Part shown: positions 16,402 through 25,486 of the stretch, piece after piece | Layout: every line of letters starts with the position of its first letter | Position numbering within the stretch: the first letter of the stretch is position 1 | NCBI GenBank assembly: GCA_028278665.1 | Contig: JAQAJI010000033.1 | Location: forward strand, 6,265-40,966 | Direction: 5' to 3' | DNA length: 34,702 nucleotides | DNA from: Candidatus Rariloculus versatilis | GTDB taxonomy: Bacteria; Pseudomonadota; Gammaproteobacteria; Steroidobacterales; Rariloculaceae | Notes under the pieces: model-generated | Told to the model about the DNA's origin: nothing | What the model saw: the letters and a program-made list of their open reading frames with translations, nothing else | Database searches by the model: none | Made by a program: the position numbers and the translations under genes

Positions 16402-17554
16402 GACAGGCCATCCTAACACCGAAACATTCTGTACGGTGCACGCGTTCGTAAAGCCCGGATCGAGCCGGCGACGCCCGGTTGAGCCGACCGATTTCGCGTA
16501 TCAGTCCGACATTCTCCCGGGGGTATCGAGGACCTTTGCGCTGACCATTCCCGTACTGCCGGACAAGCTTGCAGACGTCGTCACGAATGCCTATCTGCTG
16601 TGCCGGATCGCCGACACGATCGAGGACGACACGGGGCTCGACAACGTCCAGAAATCGGATTTTCATGAACGGTTCGTCGCGGTCGTCGACGGCAGCGAGC
16701 CCGCCCGGCCCTTCGCCGAAGACCTGCTGCCGCTGCTGTCCTCGCGGGTGCTCGCCGACGAACGCGAATTGATCGAGAACACCGGGAAGGTCATTCGCGT
16801 TACGCACAGCTTTTCCGCTGACGAGCGTGCGGCGCTCACGCGCTGCGTGCGCATCATGTGCTCCGGCATGCCGGAGTTTCAGCGCAACAAGGGCTTGCGC
16901 GGCCTCGAAAATCTCGACGAAATGGCTCGTTACTGCTACTTCGTCGCCGGGGTCGTGGGCGAAATGCTCACGGAACTGTTCTGCCTGCATTGCCCGCCGC
17001 TGCGCGAGCGGCACGAGCAGATGATGCAGCTTGCCGTGTCGTTCGGCCAGGGGCTGCAGATGACGAACATTCTCAAGGACATCTGGGACGACCGGCAGGC
17101 GGACACCTGCTGGCTGCCGCGGTCGGTGTTCGGAAACGGCGAATTCAGGCTGGAGCGGCTCGAGGAACATCACCGGTCCGAAGCGTTCACGCAGGGTCTG
17201 AATGAACTGGTCGGCGTTGCGCATGGCCATTTGCGCAACGCGCTCAATTACACCTGCATGATCCCGAAGCGCGAAGTCGGCATCCGCAGGTTCTGTCTGT
17301 GGGCCATCGGCCTTGCCGTCCTGACGCTGCGCAAGATTCATCGCAATCCCTCGTTCACCGCCGGAGCCGAAGTCAAGGTTTCACGCCGTACCGTCAAGGC
17401 CACCGTAGTGACGACAAACATGACGCTCATGAGCAATCGCGCGCTCAGGATCATGTTCGATCGCGCCGCCGACGGCCTGCCGCTCGCAAACGCCCCGCTG
17501 ACTGGCCGCGACGCGACGCCGCGTGGCGCGGGAACCGGCGAGGCGCGCGCCTGA
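16400..17554 (+). CDS. sqs: Squalene/phytoene synthase family protein, probable squalene synthase
   Basis: This protein is predicted to condense two farnesyl diphosphates head to head. It has 384 residues from the ATG at 16400, or 372 if the GTG at 16436 is used. Conserved features begin at FAYQSDILPGVSRTFALTIP. The first aspartate-rich motif is D72TIEDD, and the second is NILKDIWDD with Asp227, Asp230 and Asp231. YCYFVAGVVGEMLTELFC lies between them. Length and motif style resemble one-gene bacterial squalene synthases more than the ~280-residue HpnC/HpnD pair, and no HpnC- or HpnE-like gene is in the window. Phytoene-type activity cannot be excluded. Context (ispA divergent, hpnG 18 bases downstream) supports squalene. 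The ATG overlaps the ispA start codon, which makes the downstream GTG worth considering. Confidence 0.85.
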   Translation: MTGHPNTETFCTVHAFVKPGSSRRRPVEPTDFAYQSDILPGVSRTFALTIPVLPDKLADVVTNAYLLCRIADTIEDDTGLDNVQKSDFHERFVAVVDGSEPARPFAEDLLPLLSSRVLADERELIENTGKVIRVTHSFSADERAALTRCVRIMCSGMPEFQRNKGLRGLENLDEMARYCYFVAGVVGEMLTELFCLHCPPLRERHEQMMQLAVSFGQGLQMTNILKDIWDDRQADTCWLPRSVFGNGEFRLERLEEHHRSEAFTQGLNELVGVAHGHLRNALNYTCMIPKREVGIRRFCLWAIGLAVLTLRKIHRNPSFTAGAEVKVSRRTVKATVVTTNMTLMSNRALRIMFDRAADGLPLANAPLTGRDATPRGAGTGEARA

Positions 17555-17572
17555 CACGACAGGAGCGGATCC

Positions 17573-18295
17573 ATGACAGCCGATCCGCCGCGGCCCGTCA
17601 TCGCGATCATCGTCGCGCTCGCATCGGAACGCGTTTCAGTCGAAGCCGGGTTTGCCGGCGACCGCATGACCATGCTGGTGCTGAAGCAGAGCGGTCCCGG
17701 TCGCAAGAACGCTGCAGCCGCCGCGCGCGCCGTCGCTGAATCCGGTGCCGATGCCTTGGTGTCGCTCGGTCTGGCGGGCGGGCTTGAGCCACAGCTGCAA
17801 TCCGGCACGGCTGTCGTCCCGGTCCGGATCATCCTTGAGGGCGGTGAAACGCTTGCAACGGACTACGGCTGCAAAAAACGAATCGTCAATGCCATCGGTT
17901 CGGAGCTTGCAACCGACGAAGGCCCGCTGCTGACTGCCAACACCGTGCTCGACACTCCCGAGCGCAAGTGCGCGGCCGCGCAAACAACGGGTGCCGTCGC
18001 TGTCGACATGGAGTCCGCGGCAATCGCGGCCGTAGCTGCAGATGCTGGCCTGCCTGCCGTGGCGATACGCGTCGTCGCGGACTGCGCAGCCGATGCCTTG
18101 CCGGCCGGGATCGCGGGGTGGATCGACTCCGGCGGACACCGCAGAATCGCACCGGTCGCCGCAGCGGCGCTGCGCCCCGTCCAATGGCCGGTACTCGCGT
18201 TGCTTGCCCGCCGCCACCGTACTGCGCAACGTGCCCTGAAGATCGCGGCACATCGATTGGCCCGGACGGGTTTCGAGTTCTCGCCGGCGCCGTGA
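17573..18295 (+). CDS. hpnG: Hopanoid-associated phosphorylase HpnG
   Basis: This 240-residue protein is of the nucleoside phosphorylase (MTA/SAH nucleosidase-like) fold. In studied bacteria HpnG converts adenosylhopane to ribosylhopane or its phosphate, after HpnH. Visible are an N-terminal strand IIVALASERVS, the glycine-rich phosphate region SGPGRKNA, VSLGLAGGLEP, and the active-site signature VAVDMESAAIAAVA, with the Met-Glu pair that contacts ribose and then an aspartate in RVVADCAAD. The ATG at 17573 has GGAGCGG upstream. It overlaps hpnN by four bases. Without the hopanoid neighbours it would be called only a purine phosphorylase family protein. Confidence 0.88.
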   Translation: MTADPPRPVIAIIVALASERVSVEAGFAGDRMTMLVLKQSGPGRKNAAAAARAVAESGADALVSLGLAGGLEPQLQSGTAVVPVRIILEGGETLATDYGCKKRIVNAIGSELATDEGPLLTANTVLDTPERKCAAAQTTGAVAVDMESAAIAAVAADAGLPAVAIRVVADCAADALPAGIAGWIDSGGHRRIAPVAAAALRPVQWPVLALLARRHRTAQRALKIAAHRLARTGFEFSPAP

Positions 18296-20931
18296 CCGAC
18301 CCTGCACCGCCGAACATGACCCGCCCCGGCGGCCGGATCGGCAACGCGCTTGCGGCCTGGGTCCGCCTGGTCCTGGGCTTTCGCAAGACCACGATTCTGA
18401 TCTGGATCGCGCTCGCCGGACTCGGCATTCACGAGGCGGTCAGCGATCTCGGCATCAGCACCGACACGGCCGACATGATTTCCCCGCAACTTCCCTGGCG
18501 GCAGGATTTCATCGCGTACCGGGAGAGCTTCCCTTCCCGCGACCGCAATCTCATGGTGGTCATCGATGCCGCGAGCGCCTCAAGGGCCGACGCCTTTGCA
18601 GCCGATCTGGCCGACGCGCTGCGCGCGGAACCGGACCTCTACCTGTCCGTATTCCTGCCCGGCGACGGCGAGTTTTTCGAGCGCAACGGTTTGCTCTATC
18701 TCACGGTTCCGGAACTTGAGAGCCTGAGCGATCGTCTGGCCGAGGCACAGCCCCTGTTCGGGCTGCTCCAGAACCGGTTCAACGGCGGCGGACTGATCGA
18801 GGTCGTAACGGATATCGTCGCGGCGTCGCAGCCGAGCGGCGGCCGCGATTCCGGGGAGTTTGAGGTGCTATTCGCGCAGATCGCCCGTTCGCTCGAGGCG
18901 GCAAGCGCAGGCGAACGCTACCGGATCGGCTGGCAAGCGCTCATCAGCGGCGAGGATGCGGCTGCAGCGAGGCGGCTCATATTGCTCAGGCCCTCGCTCG
19001 ACTTCAGCCGCATTCAGGCCGCGGGGCCTGCCATCGACAGGCTCAGAGTTCTGATTGGGGAACTGCGCGGCCCGGAGAGCGAGGCTCCAACGGTGCGCGT
19101 CACCGGCACGCTCGCAATGGAGCATGAGGAACTTCTCAGCGTGAGTCGCAGTGCTGGCGTCGCCGGCCTCATGGCGCTCGTGCTCGTTGCTCTCGTGCTC
19201 TACTGGGCGCTGCGTTCGACACGGCTGCTTGCGATCTCTCTCATGACGCTCCTCAGTGGCCTTGCGGTGACGGCCTCCTTCGCCGCCCTTGCCGTCGGCC
19301 ATCTGAACCTGATCTCCGTGGCTTTCGCGGTGCTCTACATCGGTCTCGGGGTCGATTTTCTCCTGCACTTCTGCCTGAGATTCAAGGAACTCGCGGCCGC
19401 CGGAAGCGATATTGAGCGCGCCGTCGTCGAGACCGCGCGTGGCGTCGGGGCATCGCTGGTGATCTGCACCATGACGACCGCTGCCGCGTTCTATGCGTTC
19501 ATTCCGACCCCGTTCGATGGTGTCTCGGAACTCGGGCTCATTTCGGGCAGTGGAATGTTCGTGAGCCTGCTCGCAAGCCTGAGCCTGCTGCCCGCGCTCA
19601 TCGCGACATTCCTGACGCCCGCATCGAGCGGTGCCGCGCACAACTGGAAAGACAACCGCCTGGCCGCTGCACTCACGGGGCATCCGAAAACCAGCCTGAT
19701 CGTCGCGTGCCTCGTCGCCGCGCTGACTCTCGGAGCGCTGCCCCGCGTCTCGTTCGACAACAACCCGATTCATCTCAGGGACCCCGATTCGGAATCCGTC
19801 CTCGCGATCGAGGACCTCGCGAGCGACAGCGAGGCGCCGCTGCTCAACATGGTCGCACTCGCCGCGGACCGGTCGGCGGCGGCGGGCTGGGCCAGCGAAC
19901 TCACGCAACTGCCGCAGGTGCGCGAGGTCATGAGTTTCGATTCGCTCGTGCCCGCGGGACAAACCGAAAAGACGTTGCTGATCGAGGACATTGGCCTCGT
20001 CATGGGCACCGGTCTCGCGCATGCCGCAAGGGCCCCGGCCGATCCCGAGACGCTGCGCCGCGGCCTCGGGACGCTCGCAGCTGCGCTCGCTGCCGCGGCG
20101 GTCCCAACCGGCACCGAGCAGGCCTTGCAGGACGCGGTCGAAGGGCTGCTAGACATCGTCGACGCGGCGCCTGCAGCCGCGGCCGCGCCGCTGCTGGAGA
20201 CACTTGACGAGGACCTGATCGGAGATCTGCCCGAACAACTACGGCGTCTCGCGGCAAGCCTCGAGGCACAACCCTTCGAGCGCGGCGACTTGCCCGCGGA
20301 ATTGACCGAACGCTGGATCGACAGCACCGGCCGCGAGCTCATCGAGATCGTGCCGTCGGAAAACATCAACGACAACGCTGCGGCCGAACGATTCGTCGCA
20401 GCCGTGCACGGCATCGTGCCCGCAGCCACGGGATTGCCGGTCGTGTTCCGGGAAGCATCGGCCACGGCCGTGCGCTCGTTCCGGCTCGCGCTCGGCTACG
20501 CACTGGTCATGGTCACGGTGTTGCTTGCGGTGCTGTTGCGGCGTGGCCGCGATGTCACGCTGGTCCTCGTGCCCATACTGTTCGCGGCCGGCACAACGGC
20601 GGGACTTACGGTCTGGTTAGGCATCCCGTTCAATTTCGCCAACATCATCGCCCTGCCGCTGCTGGTCGGCGTGGGGGTCGACAACGGCATCCACATGGTC
20701 CACAGGATGCGTACGGAACCGCCGGCCGACGGTGAACCGCTCGCCACGAGCACGCCGCGTGCCGTGCTTGCGAGCGGGCTCACGACCATCGCCAGCTTCG
20801 GCAATCTCGCGTTCTCATCGCATCTCGGTATGGCCAGCATGGGCAAGCTGCTGACGCTCGGCATGGCCGTGACCCTCGCGGCAACGCTGCTCCTGCTGCC
20901 CGCCCTCTACAAGCTTCAGGCGAATCGATGA
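18292..20931 (+). CDS. hpnN: Hopanoid-associated RND/MMPL transporter HpnN
   Basis: This ~879-residue inner-membrane protein belongs to the RND/MMPL superfamily. HpnN is known to move hopanoids toward the outer membrane. One hydrophobic segment near the N-terminus (TTILIWIALAGLGI) is followed by a periplasmic loop, a block of segments around residues 280-445 including GLGVDFLLHFCLRF, a second large loop, and a second block at the C-terminus with GVGVDNGIHMVHRM. The duplicated VDxxxH motifs are typical of sterol-sensing/MMPL pumps. The GTG at 18292 overlaps the hpnG stop by four bases. An ATG at 18316 is the alternative. The stop overlaps hpnA by four bases. Confidence 0.9.
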   Translation: MTDPAPPNMTRPGGRIGNALAAWVRLVLGFRKTTILIWIALAGLGIHEAVSDLGISTDTADMISPQLPWRQDFIAYRESFPSRDRNLMVVIDAASASRADAFAADLADALRAEPDLYLSVFLPGDGEFFERNGLLYLTVPELESLSDRLAEAQPLFGLLQNRFNGGGLIEVVTDIVAASQPSGGRDSGEFEVLFAQIARSLEAASAGERYRIGWQALISGEDAAAARRLILLRPSLDFSRIQAAGPAIDRLRVLIGELRGPESEAPTVRVTGTLAMEHEELLSVSRSAGVAGLMALVLVALVLYWALRSTRLLAISLMTLLSGLAVTASFAALAVGHLNLISVAFAVLYIGLGVDFLLHFCLRFKELAAAGSDIERAVVETARGVGASLVICTMTTAAAFYAFIPTPFDGVSELGLISGSGMFVSLLASLSLLPALIATFLTPASSGAAHNWKDNRLAAALTGHPKTSLIVACLVAALTLGALPRVSFDNNPIHLRDPDSESVLAIEDLASDSEAPLLNMVALAADRSAAAGWASELTQLPQVREVMSFDSLVPAGQTEKTLLIEDIGLVMGTGLAHAARAPADPETLRRGLGTLAAALAAAAVPTGTEQALQDAVEGLLDIVDAAPAAAAAPLLETLDEDLIGDLPEQLRRLAASLEAQPFERGDLPAELTERWIDSTGRELIEIVPSENINDNAAAERFVAAVHGIVPAATGLPVVFREASATAVRSFRLALGYALVMVTVLLAVLLRRGRDVTLVLVPILFAAGTTAGLTVWLGIPFNFANIIALPLLVGVGVDNGIHMVHRMRTEPPADGEPLATSTPRAVLASGLTTIASFGNLAFSSHLGMASMGKLLTLGMAVTLAATLLLLPALYKLQANR

Positions 20932-21917
20932 CAACGCTCGTGACCGGTGCAAACGGGTTTGTCGGCGCCGCCGTCGTGCGCGAGCTTCTCGCAGACAAAC
21001 GGCCCGTGCGTGCATTCGTGCGCGCGACGAGCGACTGCAGAAACCTCGAAGGCCAGCCCGTGGATATCGTCCGCGGCGATCTCAACGACCCGGGATCATT
21101 GCGCGCCGCACTCGACGGCTGCCGCTTCGTCATGCACGTCGCGGCCGACTACAGGCTCTGGGTGCCCGATGCCGAATCGATGTACGAAACGAACGTACAA
21201 GGCTCCGTGCGCGTGCTCGAAGCAGCTGCCGCATCGAGTGTCGAGCGAATGGTCCATACCTCGAGCGTCGCCGTTCTCGGCTCGCGCTCAGGCGCGGCGC
21301 CGGCGCATGAAGACACGCCCGTGACGCTTGCCGACATGATCGGCCCGTACAAGCGCTCGAAGTTCCTTGCCGAGCAGGCCGTACGCGATCGCGCCGCCGA
21401 ACTCGGATTTCCCGTGGTCACCGTGAACCCGTCGACACCGATCGGACCCGGCGACGTCAAACCCACGCCGACAGGCCGTATCATTGTCGATGCGGCGAAC
21501 GGCTGGATGCCGGCGTTCGTCGACACCGGTCTCAACATCGTGCACGTGGACGACGTCGCCCACGGTCATCTGCTCGCGCTGGACAACGGCAACGTGGGCG
21601 AACGCTATATCCTCGGCGGAACTGACATGACGTTGCAGGAGATTCTCGGAACGGTCGCCAAGCTCACCGGGCGCAGGGCACCGCGCATCCGGCTGCCGCG
21701 CCGGGTCGTCTATCCGCTGGCGGTCTGTGCGGAAGCGGTCGCGGCCGTGACCGGCGCCGAACCGCTCGTGAGCCGCGATGCCGTGCGCATGGCAGCGAAG
21801 CACATGTATTTCTCGAGTGCAAAAGCCGAGGGTGAGTTGGGCTACACGTCGCGCGAGCCCGGCGCCGCGCTCGCCGACGCGCTCGAATGGTTCACGCGCC
21901 ACGGCTACGTCCGCTGA
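20928..21917 (+). CDS. hpnA: Hopanoid-associated sugar epimerase HpnA
   Basis: This 329-residue protein is of the extended short-chain dehydrogenase (NAD-dependent epimerase/dehydratase, dihydroflavonol-reductase-like) family. The NAD(P)-binding loop is TGANGFVG at 6-13, and ARATSD-type contacts follow. The catalytic YxxxK is Tyr141 and Lys145, with VHTSSVAVLG supplying the serine. NPSTPIGPGDVKPTPTGRII is typical of HpnA. Its biochemical role in hopanoid head-group synthesis is still not firmly settled in the literature I know, and the name reflects repeated clustering. It starts at ATG overlapping hpnN by four bases, and mvaD begins one base after its stop. Confidence 0.88.
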   Translation: MTTLVTGANGFVGAAVVRELLADKRPVRAFVRATSDCRNLEGQPVDIVRGDLNDPGSLRAALDGCRFVMHVAADYRLWVPDAESMYETNVQGSVRVLEAAAASSVERMVHTSSVAVLGSRSGAAPAHEDTPVTLADMIGPYKRSKFLAEQAVRDRAAELGFPVVTVNPSTPIGPGDVKPTPTGRIIVDAANGWMPAFVDTGLNIVHVDDVAHGHLLALDNGNVGERYILGGTDMTLQEILGTVAKLTGRRAPRIRLPRRVVYPLAVCAEAVAAVTGAEPLVSRDAVRMAAKHMYFSSAKAEGELGYTSREPGAALADALEWFTRHGYVR

Positions 21918-21918
21918 G

Positions 21919-22908
21919 ATGATCAAGGCTGCCACTGCCCGCGCCAGGTCCAACATTGCGCTCGTCAAGTACTGGGGCAAGGCCGAAGGCACGCTGAACG
22001 TACCTGCCGTCGGCTCGATTTCGATCACGCTCGATGCGCTGTGGTCCGACACCGAAGTCGTATTCGACCCCGCGCTCGAAACGGACGCACTCGTGCTTGA
22101 CGGCGAACGCCGTCCCGATGGGCTTGTCCGTGTCTCGGCCTGCCTCGACATCCTGCGTGAGCTTGCCGGCGTCGGCACACGCGCGGCGGTCGTGAGCAGC
22201 AACAACTTTCCGACCGGCGCGGGGCTCGCGTCGTCGGCGTCAGGTTTCGCGGCGCTCGTCGGCGCCGCGGCGCGGGCGCTCGGACTCCAGCTCGAGCCCA
22301 GGCAGCTCAGCATCATCGCCCGGCGGGGCTCGGGCTCCGCGGCGCGCTCCATTTTCGGCGGTTTCGTCGAGATGCATGCCGGAGCCGCCCCGGACGGGCT
22401 CGACAGTTACGCCGAGCCGCTCCTTGCCGGCAAGGAGTGGCCGCTCGACATCGTCGTCGCAGTGACCTCCACGGGCGAGAAGGCAGTCGCTTCGGGCAGC
22501 GGCATGCGGCGTTCCGCTCGATCGTCGCCCTACCATGCCGCGTGGCTCAAGACGCATCAGGCCGACATGGCGCTCTGCCGACAAGCCATCCGGACTCGCG
22601 ACTTCGAAGCCCTCGCGCAGGTCGCTGAGGCGAGCTGTCTCAAGATGCACGCCGCTGCCATGGCCGCAGTCCCCGCGCTGATCTACTTCAACGGCGTCAC
22701 GGTCGAATGTATCGGCCGTATCCGGCAACTCAGAAAATCCGGAGTCGCGGTACTCTTCACCGTCGACGCGGGACCGCAGATCAAGGCCGTGTGCGCACCC
22801 GATGCGCGCGCGGCGGTCCGTGACGCGCTCGCCGACATGCCCGGCGTCGTCCAGATCATCGAAACCGGGCTCGGTCCCGGTGTGGAGACGCGTGCGTGCC
22901 CTTCGTAG
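21919..22908 (+). CDS. mvaD: Diphosphomevalonate decarboxylase MvaD
   Basis: MvaD makes isopentenyl diphosphate from mevalonate 5-diphosphate by ATP-dependent decarboxylation. The 329-residue GHMP-family protein has the signature SNIALVKYWGK at residues 11-21, then NVPAVGSISITLD, the ATP loop GAGLASSASGFAAL, RRGSGSAARSIFGGFVEM, and TSTGEKAVASGSGM, all in the expected order. The chosen ATG is one base after the hpnA stop. The reading frame also extends upstream, but that part is a shadow. It overlaps the phosphomevalonate kinase start by 13 bases, consistent with translational coupling. Confidence 0.95.
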   Translation: MIKAATARARSNIALVKYWGKAEGTLNVPAVGSISITLDALWSDTEVVFDPALETDALVLDGERRPDGLVRVSACLDILRELAGVGTRAAVVSSNNFPTGAGLASSASGFAALVGAAARALGLQLEPRQLSIIARRGSGSAARSIFGGFVEMHAGAAPDGLDSYAEPLLAGKEWPLDIVVAVTSTGEKAVASGSGMRRSARSSPYHAAWLKTHQADMALCRQAIRTRDFEALAQVAEASCLKMHAAAMAAVPALIYFNGVTVECIGRIRQLRKSGVAVLFTVDAGPQIKAVCAPDARAAVRDALADMPGVVQIIETGLGPGVETRACPS

Positions 22909-23903
22909 CGCGGGCACCCGGCAAGCTCGTCGTTCTCGGCGAATACGCGGTTCTCGGCGGTGCGCCGGCGCTCGTGATCGCTGTCGACCGCTACTGCCGG
23001 GCAAGCATCGGGCTGAGTGACGACTCGCAATGCCATCTGGAAACGCGCGCACCCCGGCCGCGGCGGATCGACCGAGCGCCCGGCGAACGGACCGGCGTTG
23101 CCCTCGTCGATCTGGTTTGCGACGCGACGTTCGAACTTCGACGCGTCAAGCCCTGGCGTGCCGTGCTCGACTCGACGGAACTGTTCGACTCTGAAGTCAA
23201 GCTCGGGCTCGGTTCGAGCGCCGCGGCAATCGGCGCATGGGCCGGCGTCTGGGCAGCGTGGGCGGACGCCGCCGGACTGCGGACACCAAGGCCCACTGTC
23301 GAGCGATTGATACAAGTGCACAGGGCGTTCCAGCATGGCGCAGGCAGCGGGCTCGATGTCGCCGCGTCGCTGACGGGCGGTGCGATCGAATTTCGCCTCG
23401 AGGGCTCCGCGCGCCCTCGCGTCGCTACAGTTCGCCTGCCGAAACGAGTACCATTGAAAGGCATTTTTACCGGCAGCGCCGCGTCGACGACCGGTCTGGT
23501 GGCCCATTACAGGAAGTGGGCCGCAGCATGCCCCGAAGCCGCTGGGCAACAGTGGCAAATCATGGCAACCGTCGCCGAGGCCGGCTGCGCTGCTGCAAGG
23601 AACGACGATGCAGACGCGTTTCTCGAAGCGGTCACGGACTATGGAAGGCGTCTCGACAGCCTGGGCAAGGCCATGGGCGCGGATATCGTGACGGCGGAGC
23701 ATCGCGCGATCGGCGCCGTGGCTGGCGACTACGGTGTCAGCTACAAGGTCAGCGGCGCGGGCGGCGGCGATCTCGGGATCGTATTCGCCCGCGACCCGGA
23801 GGCGCTCGGGGCTTTTGCATCGGCCGTCCGCACCAGGGGTTATCGGGTCATCGATCTGGAGCTCGACCGGCATGGAATGACCCTCGAGGACGGCACGCTA
23901 TGA
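22896..23903 (+). CDS. mvaK2: Phosphomevalonate kinase
   Basis: This kinase phosphorylates mevalonate 5-phosphate to the diphosphate. It is a GHMP kinase of 335 residues. Motif 1 is ARAPGKLVVLGEYAVLGGAPALV from residue 5, motif 2 is KLGLGSSAAAIG from 102, GSGLDVAASLTGG supplies the catalytic-site region, and motif 3 is KVSGAGGGDLGIV near 283. LGEYAVL and GAGGGDLG set phosphomevalonate kinases apart from mevalonate kinase, whose version is GEHAVVYG. The start codon is GTG, within the end of mvaD. The stop overlaps the HMG-CoA reductase start (ATGA). Presence of both this kinase and MvaD indicates the classical, not the archaeal, lower mevalonate pathway. Confidence 0.92.
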   Translation: MPFVARAPGKLVVLGEYAVLGGAPALVIAVDRYCRASIGLSDDSQCHLETRAPRPRRIDRAPGERTGVALVDLVCDATFELRRVKPWRAVLDSTELFDSEVKLGLGSSAAAIGAWAGVWAAWADAAGLRTPRPTVERLIQVHRAFQHGAGSGLDVAASLTGGAIEFRLEGSARPRVATVRLPKRVPLKGIFTGSAASTTGLVAHYRKWAAACPEAAGQQWQIMATVAEAGCAAARNDDADAFLEAVTDYGRRLDSLGKAMGADIVTAEHRAIGAVAGDYGVSYKVSGAGGGDLGIVFARDPEALGAFASAVRTRGYRVIDLELDRHGMTLEDGTL

Positions 23904-25486
23904 GTTCCGACGGCTTGAGAATTCCGGAGTTCTACAAGCTCAGCGTCAGGGAGCGGGTTCGGGCCGTGCACGAACGTGGCGTGCTCAGCGCGGATGACTT
24001 TCGCTCGCTGTCGACCGGCAAGCACACGCTCGACCTCTCGTCAGCCGACAGCATGGTCGAGAACGTCGTCGGCATCATGGGCTTGCCGCTAGCGCTCGGC
24101 ATGAACCTGCTCGTCAACGACAAGCAGTACGTGGTACCGATGGTCGTCGAAGAACCCTCGGTCGTGGCGGGGCTCGGCTCCGCGTGCAAGCTCATCAGGA
24201 ACGTCGGCGGATTCACGGCCACCTCGAGCGACCCCGTCCTGATCGGCCAGATTCAGCTCATCGAGCTGCCCGACATCGATGCGGCGAAGCGCGCGCTCGA
24301 CGAGCGCAGGGGCGAGATTCTCAATCTGGCCAACAGCTTCCACCCGAACATGGTTGCGCGCGGCGGCGGCGCGCGCGACCTTGAACTCTTCGTGCATCGG
24401 CTGCCCTCCAGTGGCAAACCCATGCTCGTGATCCACCTGCTTGTGGACACGCGCGATGCCATGGGCGCAAACCTCGTCAACGGCATGTGCGAGGGCGTCT
24501 CCCCGCTGATCGAGACGATAACCGGTGGGCAGGCCTTTCTGCGGATACTGTCCAACCTCACCGACCGCGCCCTCGTTCGCGCGAGCTGCACGATACCGGC
24601 AATCGAACTCGCCGGCCGCGGCTACACGGGCGAGGAAGCCCGCGACGGCATCGTTATTGCGGCCGACTTCGCCGCCGTGGATCCCTACCGCGCCGCAACG
24701 AACAATAAGGGCATCATGCACGGCAGCGACCCGGGCGGGATCGCGACCGGCAACGACTGGCGCGCGATCGAGGCCGGCGCGCATGCCTATGCCTGCCGCG
24801 GCGGGCGATACACTTCGCTTACGGACTGGCATGCGGATGCCGACGGCAATCTGCACGGCAGAATCGAAATCCCGATCAAGGTCGGCATTGTCGGCGCGCC
24901 GCTCGAATCGAATCCGACGGTCGCCCTCAACCTCCGGCTGCTTGGTGTCGAATCGGCCACGCAACTCGCCGAAGTCATGGCGGCCGTGGGACTGGCGCAG
25001 AACTTTGCCGCGATCCGCGCACTCGCGACCGAAGGCATACAGAAGGGTCACATGACACTGCATGCGCGCAGCGTCGTAACGGCCTCCGGTGCGCCCCCGG
25101 AAGACTTCGACGTCGTGCTCGACCGCCTCGTGCAAAGCGGCGTGATCAAGGTCTGGAAAGCGCGCGAGATCATGGAGGACCTCAGGCGCGAACGGCAGCG
25201 CGGCAACGGCTCCAGTCGACAGCGAAGCACGGATGCGAAACTCGGCGTGGGGCGAACATGCAGTCGTCTACGGCCGCCACGCGATCGGTGCACCCGTACC
25301 CATGACGATCAAGGCCCTTATCGAGGATTGCGATGCGGGCATCCACCTCTTGATTCCGCGCTGGGGCGTCGAATACGAGCTCGCGGCGGACCCCAGGGAC
25401 AGGCGCTCGTTCGAGCGGCCCGCCGGCGTGGTGCTCGACAAGCTCGGTCTCAGCGACCGCAGCATGCGGATCGAAGTCTTCCCTGA
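23900..25486 (+). CDS. mvaA: Hydroxymethylglutaryl-CoA reductase, class II (abnormal C-terminal read-through)
   Basis: This enzyme converts HMG-CoA to mevalonate. The expected catalytic set of class II reductases is present: Glu85 in VVEEPSVVA, Lys270 in NNKGIMHG, Asp286 in TGNDWRAIEA, and His384 in KGHMTLHARS. DTRDAMGANLVNGMCE is also present. The family length is ~430 residues, and recognisable sequence ends near DLRRER at about 25194. From there the frame has no stop until 25486 and gives ~95 low-complexity, arginine-rich residues that are an out-of-frame reading of mevalonate kinase. So either the protein has a meaningless tail, or a frameshift separates it from the next gene (see finding). 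The start ATG overlaps the preceding gene by four bases. Class II enzymes are called degradative in databases, but this context is biosynthetic. Confidence 0.9.
   Translation: MSSDGLRIPEFYKLSVRERVRAVHERGVLSADDFRSLSTGKHTLDLSSADSMVENVVGIMGLPLALGMNLLVNDKQYVVPMVVEEPSVVAGLGSACKLIRNVGGFTATSSDPVLIGQIQLIELPDIDAAKRALDERRGEILNLANSFHPNMVARGGGARDLELFVHRLPSSGKPMLVIHLLVDTRDAMGANLVNGMCEGVSPLIETITGGQAFLRILSNLTDRALVRASCTIPAIELAGRGYTGEEARDGIVIAADFAAVDPYRAATNNKGIMHGSDPGGIATGNDWRAIEAGAHAYACRGGRYTSLTDWHADADGNLHGRIEIPIKVGIVGAPLESNPTVALNLRLLGVESATQLAEVMAAVGLAQNFAAIRALATEGIQKGHMTLHARSVVTASGAPPEDFDVVLDRLVQSGVIKVWKAREIMEDLRRERQRGNGSSRQRSTDAKLGVGRTCSRLRPPRDRCTRTHDDQGPYRGLRCGHPPLDSALGRRIRARGGPQGQALVRAARRRGARQARSQRPQHADRSLP

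Noticed and set aside
18868-20022. 384-codon minus-strand frame inside hpnN
   Set aside because: The translation is a charged, Glu/Arg/His-rich string without hydrophobic cores. The plus-strand frame has clear membrane segments and motifs.
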